Shown piece by piece: positions 34,264 through 45,332 of a stretch of 64,000 nt of DNA; position 1 is the stretch's first letter, and each line of letters opens with the position of its first letter. Under the pieces are notes generated by a model. That model made no database searches, had not been told where the DNA came from, and saw only the letters and a list, made by a program, of their open reading frames with translations. The DNA is from Craspedostauros australis (taxonomy: Eukaryota; Bacillariophyta; Bacillariophyceae; Mastogloiales; Achnanthaceae): contig JAMXDE010000003.1 of assembly GCA_026770025.1 (NCBI GenBank), forward strand, positions 1,612,001 to 1,676,000, in the 5' to 3' direction. Both the position numbers and the translations under genes were made by a program.

Positions 34264-35012
34264 GCATGACAAGGCTGTTGTCTTCATCACAACATACCTG
34301 TGTCTCGACGTGCTGGAGAATGCCATCATGGCCATGGAGGGCATCAGCTACACGAACTGCATCGTTGTACCATTGGACGATATCACTCACAGCACAGCGG
34401 TGCAGTTGTGGCCAAATTACGTTGTGTCCACGCCATCCGCAACAAGCGCCCAAACCTTCAATCCAAAGCCGAACCTCATATTGCATATTGATCCCCAGAG
34501 AGGGTCCCGGTTGGTTGCAGCAACGCGACCCACCATCTTCAAGGCTTTCGTGTCCAGCGCAGCCAACGCCGACGTCATCGATGCAGAGGCCGATACGTTT
34601 TGGAGGTCCGATCAGAGCATCCCAGAGTTTCAGCCAGTGCAGAAGAACACCGCAAAGTCAAGTGATCGGAGCGAATTGATGAAAATCGACAAATCTCAAG
34701 TGACCCTCATCCGTGCTGCTTTACATTCTCAAGATTCGTTCTTCTCGACGCAACGGCGGAAGCAAACATCAACCGACTCCCAATGCACTGCACTTCTTGG
34801 CGGTTTGGAATGCTTGGCTTCAAATCAGCATACGCGGCTTGAACGAAGAATCGCTGGGTCAAGCCTACCTGCAGATGTCTACCAAATTCGCGGGCATGAA
34901 GGTCTTCCATTTGATGCCATTTGCCAATCCCCGATTCCCCACAGGCGATGCCGACTTCGAAGACATGGACGACAGCACACACCAGTCGGCCTACATTGGT
35001 AGTTCACAATAG
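34264..35012 (+). pseudogene. Broken nucleotide-sugar glycosyltransferase-like gene
   Basis: Three plus-strand frames in succession carry protein-like segments. The first (34270-34660) has AVVFITTYLCLDVLENAIM, IVVPLDD and KAFVSSAANADVIDAEADTFW, resembling the fold of Nucleotid_trans (GT77-type) enzymes with an altered acidic motif. A second frame from about 34728 to 34850 reads FVLLDATAEANINRLPMH and ends in a stop. A third, 34842-35012, has GMKVFHLMPFANPRFPTG, like the C-terminal motif of that family. No GT-AG intron that I could see joins them, so frameshifts are the simpler explanation. The open frame 33881-35002 covers only part. A sequencing or assembly error is the alternative. Family assignment is tentative. 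Confidence 0.4.
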
Positions 35013-36329
35013 CCGGTCGTTCAACCTGTACAAAAGCTCACGCAGTTCAAGCAGAATGGAATGTGGGTGACGCCACGCAGAGCCAACCAGCTGTCGAATC
35101 GGAAAGATTGCGGAGTGTGATTCAGCACGAGGCTGCATGAAGACGGAAGCGAGAGCTGTGGCCGACTTGTCTTCGCTGGGCCGCCGGTCGGTTGATCGTC
35201 GTGAAAAAGTACGCCATTGTCTCCTTCTCCTCGAGAACAGCTCCATCTCCCCACTCGTACGTGTTAATACACGCGTAATGTCTGGAGATGTCGGAGAAGA
35301 GTCACCTGTCTCGGACAAGCTCAAATTGGCTGCAATCCGGCGATATGACCCTGTTGCCTTTGCCATTGCTAACATGATGCGACAATCTGACGGTACTTTC
35401 CATGGAGTACGATCAAAGCGGAAGCAATGAACGAGAAACTATCCAGATGCGTATGGTCCAGATCGCGGCGAAGCTGGAGTGGTCGAGGATACGAGCTGCT
35501 CAGATGATGCCATCAGGCCATTTGATGACATCACTTTCAATGAAACCAAGTTGTTTTGGCGCTCCCTGGAGAGACCATGTATTGCTTCCACCAACAGGTA
35601 TGGTAGTACACACAAAGCCAATAGCATCAGACGAGACGAGAAAGAACCCAGAAATGGAATGGCGTTGCTGCAGCCTGTGCGACCATCCTCGATGTCGTGC
35701 ATCTGCAGGCACATGCCCGAGCTTGGGCTAGGCCGGAAGAGCAAGACTTTGTACTGGTGCGAAGACGACGATGGTACAACGACTAGCTTGCGTCCGTTTC
35801 TCTTCGTCATGGGCATGACACCACACATACCATACAGTTGCGCTCGACATGAACGCGACATGTACTCCCGACTACGATTGATTCTTTCCGCGCGTACATG
35901 AACTTGTTCGGAAGTGATCTGTACCATTGATTTCTAAAATAGTTAAAAGTATGCATAGTAAATGTGGAGCACCCCTCCACAAACAGTCGGAACAAGTTTC
36001 AGTTGATGCTATCGTCACTCCTCGATGTACTCGGGAGAGGGGACGCCCGTCACGGATGGAGGAGCGTCCCGATGCAACACGGGGCAGTACCACGTGAGCA
36101 GATGTTGGCCTCGCTGTGCTTGTTTGGATACCGGCATGGGAAATGCTCCGACTGCGATGCTTGGCGTTGAACTGCGTGCATTCATGCTTGCGTGCACGGT
36201 GCAGCAGTCCATGTGCCGGATTCCCCGAATATCCCTTACCTGCCTCACCTCGATCACCACTGCCGTGATTTGGTATGGTATGGTATCATACGCTGTGGCA
36301 TGCCCGTAAGCCCCGTCCAACGTTCTCCC
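35013..36329. other. Intergenic, no gene recognised
   Basis: Overlapping ORFs at 35439-35927 (minus) and 35479-35901 (plus) lack recognisable domains. The stretch may hold further decayed sequence of the broken gene upstream. Confidence 0.45.
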
Positions 36330-36665
36330 TCAATTGAACAACGCCCGTGCCATGTCAAAGTTGGTGTTGGCCTTCTTTTGGTTTGCCCCTGTCGCCTTCC
36401 AATCCTTCTCTCGGTCGTGCTGCTCCTTGCGCACAGAACTCTCCACCGTCTCCACGGCCATGTTCACGTCGCGCAAGTTGGTCTTGGTGTCCGCCTTCGT
36501 GGCCTTCCAGTCCTTCTCGCGGTTGTGCTGCTCATTCCTCACCGCGCCTTCCACCGTCTCCACGGCCATGTTCACATCTCTAAGATTCTTCTTCGTGTCG
36601 GCGACCTTCCTCTGCACTTCCTTCTTCTTTTTGGTTTGACCGAGTCCGAACATCAATTCTGCCAT
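36330..36665 (-). CDS. Small charged protein with an internal tandem duplication
   Basis: 111 residues from the Met at 36665. The same frame is open 72 codons further upstream, to an ATG at 36881, but that part reads as leader. After MAELMFGLGQTKKKKEVQRK come two copies of a unit of about 36 residues, each containing NLRDVNMAVETVE followed by NEQHNREKDWKAT or its near copy KEQHDREKDWKAT. The DNA of the two copies is also very similar, so the duplication is recent or kept uniform. The pattern is strongly helical and charged, likely a coiled coil. There is no signal peptide or membrane segment. Function unknown. Confidence 0.65.
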   Translation of the reverse strand: MAELMFGLGQTKKKKEVQRKVADTKKNLRDVNMAVETVEGAVRNEQHNREKDWKATKADTKTNLRDVNMAVETVESSVRKEQHDREKDWKATGANQKKANTNFDMARALFN

Positions 36666-37665
36666 CTTGGAGGAGCGGTTTGGTGTGAGAAGGTGTGGGC
36701 GTGGATGAGCTTGCGGCTGTGCCTTGGTTTGTGGGTCCTTGCGCTCGTGTGCACAGGATGGTATGCTGGGTTTTATGAGATCTTTTGATGGATCGCGTGC
36801 TCGGTTGCGACCGCTGTTGTTGGTGGTGGTGATGCGCACCTTCGCGCCTGTTGACATCACAAAACCGTGCCCACGTCGCACATCATGTGCGTATCACTAC
36901 TTCGCGCACAAAGCGGCCAGGATGAGTGTGGAGGCTTGTGTAATACAACGACGAGTGTGTACTTCAACCAAAGCGGTGCCCATGGATGATGACTATGACT
37001 GTGTCATCATCAACGATGACGACGACAGAACCCCTGTTTATGCCCATGCGAACACACAGACGACAATAATTATTGGCGAAAAGGCTTCCCAACAGAATTC
37101 TCTTTCTTCCATTATAACGGTCGCACATGGTTCCAAATTCTGTTTCACAATTTCCATTCGGATGATTCGAACGTGATCACATTTCGACAACAAAGCAAAC
37201 TTCGATCTTGTCAAACAACGTCGTGGGTTGACACGATGGCAATGGCCACAAAAGATCTACCTGGAGGACGTACCATACATTCTCCACGATGGTTGCAATG
37301 ATTGCGATCGTGTCGATGGCAAACAGTAGTCAACGCAACAACACAACAGCGCAACAGCGCAACAGCGCAACAACGCAACAACGCAACAACGCAACAACGC
37401 AACAACGCAACAACGAAAGCAGCCATTGCATAACACAAGAGTATTCAATTGTGCATGCTCGTCCACCACAAACAAGAATAATATGATTCGTTACCCCTTC
37501 TCGTTCCAATCAGAGCCCTCGACATGCTCATTGATCCGCCACACGTTCTTGCAGAAGACGGTTATTGTGGAACAAGCTCGTGCCCAATCGTATGGTGTAG
37601 AGCACAGATTCGTGCGCCATTTCCAGCCAACGCGTCGTGTTCGCAGCTAACATTGCGGAAACAGC
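36666..37665. other. Intergenic with an 8-bp minisatellite
   Basis: The stretch contains the GCAACAAC repeat at 37333-37416 and no recognised gene. The ORF at 36724-37176 lacks protein-like content. Confidence 0.55.
37333..37416. repeat. 8-bp tandem repeat, GCAACAAC type
   Basis: About ten copies of an 8-base unit (GCAACAAC, with GCAACAGC variants at the left). It produces the Ala-Leu-Leu-Arg-Cys-Cys patterns seen in translation, which are not a gene. Confidence 0.9.
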
Positions 37666-38652
37666 ATGAAGGAACGACGACGGAACGACGTGCGCCGCAG
37701 CACGATCATTCCACCTGCATCGAACACCAAGATCCTTGTGTGGATTTCTGTATTTTCCGGCCTGCTCTCCATCTGCAACCTGGCGTTGACAATGTCGAGA
37801 ATGACGCCAACTCGCCACCAACTGCGGCAGCAAACCCTCGCATCCAACCGACCGCATTCTCCGTCTCAGCGGACGCTGCTGCCCACCGAAAACGAGATGT
37901 ACAGCGTGGGAAATGGTTGGATCATTTTTCAGCACGGGGATCTGAAGACCGGTCAAGATCAGGTACGGTCCACGCCATCTCGCATCGGCACAGCGAGTAG
38001 CACTGGCAAAGTTGTGGGCACGAACCAGAGAACTGGTCATGGCTCAATGTCGAACGCGAAGCATGAAGTACCAACACTTCAACAGATCTCAGGCAGTGTG
38101 GGAGCACGGGAGATTGCAGCACTTGTTCGAGATGGTCGTGATCGCTCGGGCCGATGGGAGTATGATCGACGGGCGCACGACATCTCCCAAGGCGCAACAG
38201 AAACGAGAAGGGATGAGATGTTGTTGCCTCGTGCCCATCAGACATATGTTTCAAGTCAACAAGCGCAAGCACAAACGCAACAGCGGCAGAAGCAGGAGCA
38301 GAGGCATCCAAGACCGCCATCCGTCATTGACATCACGCCGCGAAACGCGCGACACGAACTGCTCACACAAAACTTCGCAGAACCACCAGCTTCGTTTCGC
38401 GCTGTTCGATCGAGTTCCATCAAGTGGCTATCCATCCTGATGTACACGACCGCCATAACCACAGGCATTATCATGGGCAAGAGGTTGCTAGACAAAGTTT
38501 TCCAGTACGACCTGGAAGCACGCGAACGGTTGTTGGTGTATGACATCGCCTGCACGGATTCGGCGACGCCTGCGGAGTACGGAACCATCCTGCGCACGAT
38601 AGGCAGCAGTTCGTGTTGGTCCGGGTCTCATTTGGATCGATTCGATGTGTAG
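37666..38652 (+). CDS. Two-helix membrane protein of unknown function
   Basis: 328 residues in one exon. A basic N-terminus (MKERRRNDVRR) precedes a transmembrane helix at about 22-42, which could also act as a signal anchor. Residues 45-245 are polar, with a Gln-rich stretch near 198-212. A second helix lies at about 253-273 (WLSILMYTTAITTGIIM), followed by a tail of about 55 residues with three cysteines. I do not recognise the family. Length, a helix at each end and natural composition favour a real gene. No introns are needed. Confidence 0.6.
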   Translation: MKERRRNDVRRSTIIPPASNTKILVWISVFSGLLSICNLALTMSRMTPTRHQLRQQTLASNRPHSPSQRTLLPTENEMYSVGNGWIIFQHGDLKTGQDQVRSTPSRIGTASSTGKVVGTNQRTGHGSMSNAKHEVPTLQQISGSVGAREIAALVRDGRDRSGRWEYDRRAHDISQGATETRRDEMLLPRAHQTYVSSQQAQAQTQQRQKQEQRHPRPPSVIDITPRNARHELLTQNFAEPPASFRAVRSSSIKWLSILMYTTAITTGIIMGKRLLDKVFQYDLEARERLLVYDIACTDSATPAEYGTILRTIGSSSCWSGSHLDRFDV

Positions 38653-39570
38653 GTCGGAGGCAGAGGCCGGAGCCTGATGCTGTCGGTAGGTGTGCGTTTA
38701 CGCGGGGATGGATAGATGGGTGGGTGGGTGAACGAGGGTGTGCTCTTCTACCGCTGGTCTCGCTTAAAACGCCGATGAATGCTGTAGAGGACACTATTGC
38801 ATAATATGATAGTACAGAGCATGCTGTCCTGCCTGTGTACATACTTATGTAGTACTGCTACTCTTCTCTCCAGTGTTCCCCAAACGTAGCCGTATCTCTC
38901 TCTCTCTCTGTTCTTGGGGCAGCACACGCACGCACTTGTACAGTCGCCGCGAGCAGAGAAGCAAGCACAGCAAGGTGTTGCCTGAGTTGTTCCATCAGTC
39001 ACGAACGTCAACGTGACCAAGAACAACGGCGGCAGATCCAGTGCCCGGATTCTTGATTTGGTGGTCACAAAACCACGAATCCGCAAAGTCACACAAACTC
39101 TCCCCAATGATAAAATATCGTGTGTTCCGCGGCGCTATTCGGCGGCATGAACGAGAGAGTCTGCAATGTCCATACGAACAGCACGCCCAAAGCGGCAAAG
39201 GGAGAGAGGAGGGAAGGAACCAATCCTGTGTGGTGCACCTGTGCCTTCACTTCTGCACAACAACGCGCCGACCCCCTCTCCGCCGAGAATTGCAGAGCAC
39301 GAAGAAGAATCGACCGCCGTTGGCCACAAACAACCGAAACATAACTACACATAGTTGTATGGTACGAGTACCTGCAGTTCACAATTGTGTTGCGGTCGCT
39401 GGTTGCAGGTCACTGGTTGCTGGTTGCTGTCACACTCTACGACTACACCAACTCCAAAGCACCCTTCTTGCATCGCCAAGTCGCAGCATCGGCCGGGAGC
39501 GCAGCAGAAACAGCAGCAGGACTACCCTCACAACCAGCGGCTCCTTCCATGGTGAGATACGCAGGAGACG
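38653..39570. other. Intergenic, no gene recognised
   Basis: The 5' flank of the receptor gene. CT repeats near 38895-38911. The ORF 39041-39574 on the plus strand runs into the receptor start in another frame and has no domain. Confidence 0.55.
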
Positions 39571-41113
39571 ATGAACTCCACCAGCAACGCGACATCCGCA
39601 GGTTTGGACAGCGGCAATGCCAGCGATGGCGACGACTTTGAGCGCAACGATTTGGATCGCATCCAATACATCTTCATCCTCATCGCCATCACCGCGTCCA
39701 GCTTCGCATCGCTTTGCGGATCAGCCACCATCCTCAAGCTCATCCGTAGCAAGCTCGACACCACCCATCACCGCACGCTCTTCGCCATTTGCGTTGTGGA
39801 TGCCATCATCAGTTCCTCCAACATGGTCCACTTGTACCTGCTCCCCGAGGACAAGACGGAGAACCCGTACGCATTCGGGAACACGACCAGCTGCACAGCC
39901 GTGGGCTTCATCCTGACGTCCTTCGGCATCATCCTGGCGGTGCAGAGCTGCTTCCTCAGCGTCAACTTTTTGCTGCAGATCCGATACAAGTGGACCGACG
40001 AAGGCGTGGGCAACAGCGTGGAGCGATTCATGCAGGTGCTTTCCGTCGTCCTCAGCTTCCCTTTGGCCATCTTTGCATCCACCCAGGGCAACTTCAACCC
40101 TGATCACGTCTCTGGCATTTGCATCATGAAGGAGTTCCCCGACAATTGTCACGTGGACGAGGATGTGGAATGTGAGCGCGGTGGCGAATATGGCAGTTCT
40201 CTCGCACGCATCGCGGCGGCCATGATTCTGGTCTTTGCCATCGTGGGATTCGGGAGCATGATCATGCTGTATCTGACAGTGCGGAGCACCATCAACAACA
40301 GCGGGAAGTTCGAATTCGCACCGCAGGTCAACGACAAGCAGAAGCAGCGGTTGCGGCGCGTATCATGGCAGTGCTGCATGTACGGGTTGTAAGTATTTTG
40401 GAGTACTCTGCCCTTGAGAGATTGGCATTGTGCTGCTCGATGACAATCTCGCTTTGCAGCAAATCCAACGTGGGCATGTGCGTAGCATGTGTGCATATGC
40501 GTGGCTGCATTCACTTCAATCCCATTGCTTGCGTCCCACGAGCATCAACCATTTCTCACCTACCGTCTCCTCCCTCCTTCCGTTGATCTCACTGGCTTCC
40601 TCTCCAACCACCTCTCTTCGCTTCGTAATCAACACACGCACATACACATGCTCATGCACACCCACACCCACAAACATGCATGGCAGAGCATACTTCAACA
40701 CGATCATCTGGCCAATCTTGAACACCGTCCTCAGCTCCATGGAGAATTTTGAGAAGCAGTTAGGAAGCCCTGGTCCATACGCCATCATTCTGGTGGGATA
40801 TGCTGCGTTCCCGCTGCAGGGCCTGCTGAATTTCATCATTTTCATCACGCCACGATACCAAACCTGGCGGCGAGTGCTGCCGGATGAGCCATGGACGTAC
40901 GTAATGCGACAGGTGCTGTCCGGCAAGGACCCACCAACACGAAACAGCACCATGACTCGCTTTGTTTCGCAGAGCAGTAGAACACGGAACTTTTACAGCA
41001 GCCGGCACATGGAATACCGCGCTCCAGTGCGATGCGCGATTTCAAAAAGTCCAGAACCACCGGCTGCGGCAGATGATACGGAGCAGCCTGGCACCATCCC
41101 CGAGGAGCCTTGA
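39571..41113 (+). CDS. Seven-transmembrane receptor (GPCR-like), two exons
   Basis: Exons 39571-40388 and 40687-41113, with a 298-bp intron (donor GTAAGT, acceptor GGCAG, phase 2), give 414 residues. The N-terminus has NST and NAT glycosylation sites. Seven hydrophobic helices follow. The third segment contains SCTAVGFILTSFGIILAVQS, and the splice falls within helix six (CMYG joined to LAYFNTIIWPIL). The end of helix seven reads LNFIIFITPRY, which resembles the corresponding end of the slime-mould cAMP-receptor and secretin-like receptor superfamily. The cytosolic tail of about 85 residues is Arg, Ser and Pro rich. Ligand unknown. It would signal at a membrane through heterotrimeric G proteins if the family assignment holds. 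Confidence 0.85.
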
Positions 41114-42973
41114 ACGAAGCAGTGAACATGGAATTCAACCAAATTGTGAGCGCATGGCGCCATCATTCAATATGCATTTGGAATGTGTGATACGGAAGCA
41201 CGCGCTCTCTGCTCCCGTACACGCTCAAGCATTCTCATACATCACGGAGCAGTGCAGAATCGAACAGAGCAGAGCAAACATCTTTGCGAGGTCAGGAACG
41301 ACGAAAGCGCGATTGATGAAGCAAATGGGCAGCCAGCCGGCCCGCCATCAATCTGGCAACAGTGGTGTTACCAATAGAGACTTCCGCAGCTGGTTGAAAG
41401 CACGAGCTTCTGTGCACGCTCGGAAAAGGCGGACGATCGCTGCAACTGCTGCAACGCCTTGCGTTCAGATTGGATGACGATGCTGCCATGGCAAATTCAG
41501 TGGGACGCGCAGCACCTTTGATAGAGTGTTGGGGTCAGATCCAACAAGCCGAGTCAATTACCCTCTAAACAGGGGAGGCGAGAGACTCGTCGCATTCTCG
41601 TTGCAGCAATGACCTCCCTAGATCGCTAGGCAGAAATAATGCGGGTGGTCCAGGAGATCGGTCACCAAGCAATGCGACAGTGAATTGCAAGTGGACACGG
41701 CACACACGACGATGGGTCGCACTACGCATTGAGATCAAGTCGCGATCCAGACTTCGTCGTGTAGCTTCAGAAAATGAGGCAGGACAGGCAGGAGTTTGCC
41801 AATCCTCATCCCGGATCCTCAAGGTATTGGGAGAGGCGTCCATTCCAAAGTGAGGGGCACAAGAAGGGCAACAGGTCAGAGTATCCGCGTGGTTGCGCGG
41901 CCTCCTGCTGATCAGGAGAGCCAAAACGAATAACGGGTTGTGCGTGGAGGAGACGTATCAGCGGTTGGGCCGCAAGCAGTTCCCTGCATCTTCCCCAGAG
42001 TCTCCAATAGAAATTGAGTTGACTCAACGACCCCACTCCACTCCAGCGCAGTAACAGAGCACTTCAAAGCAAGGTAATTTTTGCAGGTGGAAGACCTTCC
42101 GACAACACTCATACGGGTGTGGTATACTTGTATGATAGATCGAAATGAATAGAAATTGTAATCGCCTGTAGTTGCACTCATATGTAGTTGTATCCGCCTG
42201 CTCTATTTTATGTGTACTTGTATGTATAGTACGGCACCACACCATCCATGTTCTCCTGTCTATCTCCGTCTCTCTAGTTTCATACTATTGCCTAGGAGAT
42301 TTCGTTTTCGTGGATCCACTGGCGACTCACTCGTGAATGAAGATATTGTTGGCATGTTCGGACGACGTTCAGACGGCTGACGTGTTGGCCTTCCATCTTG
42401 TTTCGTCATGGTCGGGTTGATGTGAGATGCGGTGATGGGAATCTTGTCGTTTGAATTTGAGTGAGTCGATTTTGATTGGTCGATTGTCAGTCAAACCAAT
42501 CGTGCTATCGTTGAGTCCCGTGAAGTTGATGGATCCGTGAAGAGTTTTCGTTCGTTCGTACGCACACAAACATCAACAACACATCACGAGTGCCACACAC
42601 ACACCCACACACACACCTCAACGAGGAGCAGTGTGGTGTTGATTGGAAGCTGTGGGGGTGTCATTGCCATCACTCGCTGTCGTTGTTGTTTTGGTGGTGA
42701 TGGTGTCTCTCGCTCCTTGCGGTTCTGTGGATCCGTCCAAGCTGCGCGTGAAGTTAATGGCAGCAGCCATCAGGTTCGTTGTTTTCCGTGCAAGAGCGCA
42801 CAAGGAAACGACGACGACGCTCTCATCCGCCTCAACATCAAAGATTGCAATCCCGTTCCTTGATCTCGCACAAGGTCGCCCGCACTCTTCTGAGCCGACG
42901 ACAACAGCAGCAACAGCAGCATACAATTAATTGTCGACGAGCAAAATAGGCAAAACCAATCAACTGATCAATC
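41114..42973. other. Intergenic, no gene recognised
   Basis: Nearly 1.9 kb with only short, unsupported ORFs (for example 41565-41924 minus). A CA-rich run lies near 42593-42617. The last 50 bases before 42974 look like an A-rich leader. Confidence 0.55.
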
Positions 42974-44965
42974 ATGAAGTTCACTTGCATCCTTTCTGTC
43001 GTTGCGATCCTCCCGGCCGCCTCTGGCTTCGGCATCCCCACCGCAACAACCACCAGCGCCGTGAGCCGCACCGCTCTCTTTGCCGAGAACGGCACCTCGG
43101 AAGCTGCACCGAAGAAGGTGATCGTGTTGGGAGGAGACGGATTCTGCGGATGGCCAACCTCGCTGTACTTGAGCGATCAAGGTCATGACGTTGTCATCGT
43201 CGACAACCTGTCCCGACGCAACATCGACAACGAATTGGGATGCGATTCCTTGACGCCCATTTCCAGTCCGGAAGTAAGTTCTTGCATACAAGCATACATG
43301 GGATCACCATGTCATCCCAATGGCTTGTGTTGCGCCGTATTGTATTGTTGGTACACGCGGTGGAGTCTATAACATGCCGTGCGAGGCTTGACGCGGTGAC
43401 ACCAGCTGCTTTCATCGCCAATGGCTCTGATGTAACCACGATCGAGTTCCCCTTCACATCACATGATCTCACGATCACTTTTTCCTCTTCATCACACCGT
43501 CGTCGGACCTCGTTCCACACCGCTCTATCGAATATGCCATCATGCGATTGTTGAAATGGCGCACGGCATCGGCACGATCTGTGTTTGCGCGTCCATGTCA
43601 TCTGCAATATCATACATTCCAATACCCGTCTGTGTTGGTTGTGATCAACGCTCTGTGCATCGTGGGAACTTGGTCATGGAACTATTTTCGTTCCAACCAC
43701 GCCCTTCCACTCTTCTTCTTGTCACATGCTCTGCCATGCCCCACCCCTCTTCATATCCATCTTCATGTGTTGTACAATTCCTTCTTGCCCGTACGTGATT
43801 GGGCATCCAACTCCATCTGACACTCTTCTGGGCATGCTGACTGTGCAAACTCACATGCGAAACCACGCGCATACGCTTTGTCGAATGTCTTGCGCAGGCC
43901 CGTGTCGAGGCATGGAAGGAGGTCAGCGGAAAGGACATCAAGTTCGTTAACTTGGATGTTGCTAAGGAATACGACCTCCTCGTCCAGCTCATCAAGGAGG
44001 AGGAGCCAGACAGCATCGTGCACTTCGCGGAGCAGCGCGCCGCTCCATACTCCATGAAGAATGCCAAGGCCAAGCGATACACCGTCGACAACAACGTCGG
44101 AGGAGCCAACAACCTTTGCTGCGCCGTCATCGACAGTGAAGTCGATGCGCACATCGTCCATTTGGGAACCATGGGCGTGTACGGATACGGAACCTCCGGA
44201 GGCCAAATCCCAGAGGGTTACATTGACGTCGTCCTCCCAGGAGGCCGCGAATCCAACATCCTCCATCCAGCCTACCCAGGCTCCGTCTACCACGCCACCA
44301 AGTGCCTCGATGCCATCTTGTGGCAATTCTACCAAAAGAACGACCAGCTCCGAATCACCGATCTGCACCAGGGCATCGTGTGGGGCACCAACACACCACA
44401 GACCGTCCTCGACGAGCGATTGATCAACCGCTTCGACTACGACGGAGACTACGGAACCGTGCTCAACCGCTTCCTCATGCAGGCTGCCATGGGCGTCCCA
44501 CTCACCGTTTACGGTACCGGTGGACAGACCCGCGCCTTCATCCACGTTACCGACACTGCCCGATGCATCGATATCGCCATCAACAACCCACCAGCTCAGG
44601 GCGACCGCGTCGAGATCTTCAACCAAATCGCCGAGACGCGACGCGTCAGGGACATCGCTCAGATGGTCGCCGATATGACCGACGTCCAGGTCGACTTCAT
44701 CCCCAACCCACGTCAGGAGGCCGCGGAGAATGAGCTCGAGGTGTCCAATGAGAAATTCTGCAATTTGGGACTCGACCCCATCACGCTCGACACTGGATTG
44801 TTCGAGGAGGTCACAGAAGTCGTTAAGAAGTATCAATCCCGATGCGATCCAACAAAGATCCTGCCAGCATCGTTCTGGAATAAGAAGCGTGCCGCGGAGT
44901 GCGCATCCCTGGATCCAAATTCCGTCAAGATCAGCACGGCACCAGAGGAGGTCAAGTCGGAGTAA
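42974..44965 (+). CDS. SQD1: UDP-sulfoquinovose synthase, plastid-targeted, two exons
   Basis: This enzyme converts UDP-glucose and sulfite to UDP-sulfoquinovose, the head-group donor for the plastid sulfolipid. Exons 42974-43273 and 43898-44965, with a 624-bp GT-AG intron (phase 0), give 455 residues. The join restores TPISSPEARVEAWKEVSG, as in the family. Seen in the sequence: the NAD-binding loop VIVLGGDGFCGWPTSLYLSD, NLSRRNIDNELGCDSL, HFAEQRAAPYSM, LGTMGVYGYGTSGGQIPEG, and the catalytic YHATK near 231-235 of the short-chain dehydrogenase type. The first 19 residues form a signal peptide whose end, ASGF, matches the diatom ASAFAP plastid-import rule with Phe at +1, followed by a Thr/Ser-rich transit peptide. 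The long antisense ORF 43763-44836 is a shadow. Confidence 0.97.
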
Positions 44966-45332
44966 GCACGTCGCATGTCATGCAGCACTTGGCGCAATGC
45001 GATAATCAGCACTCTGCAATTAACCAACCTAACCTGAAACAAAACGAACTGAGCTGAACTATTATATTATGTACCAATCTAATGATGATCACATTTGGCA
45101 TGCTGCAAATCCAAACGAAAGTTAAGCAGAGTACTCTTCCAAGAAATCAATTATTCTCCCCTGCTATTCTGGGCCTGCACCATACTATCAGCCAACACTG
45201 TGCCAGGTCAATCCTCTGCATGTGGTACAAGTGCGCTGAAAGTAAGTACTCTAATCTACTATTCTCCACACAAGTGGGCGCCCCTCCGAGCGCGGCGCAT
45301 GTTATGCGAATGTCCAAGCCACCTTTGACACA
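44966..45332. other. Convergent 3' region
   Basis: A short AT-rich stretch between the ends of the sulfolipid gene and the oxygenase gene. Nothing else is recognised. Confidence 0.6.

Noticed and set aside
43763-44836. 357-codon ORF antisense to the sulfolipid gene
   Set aside because: Shadow of a codon-biased gene; the sense strand matches a known enzyme throughout.
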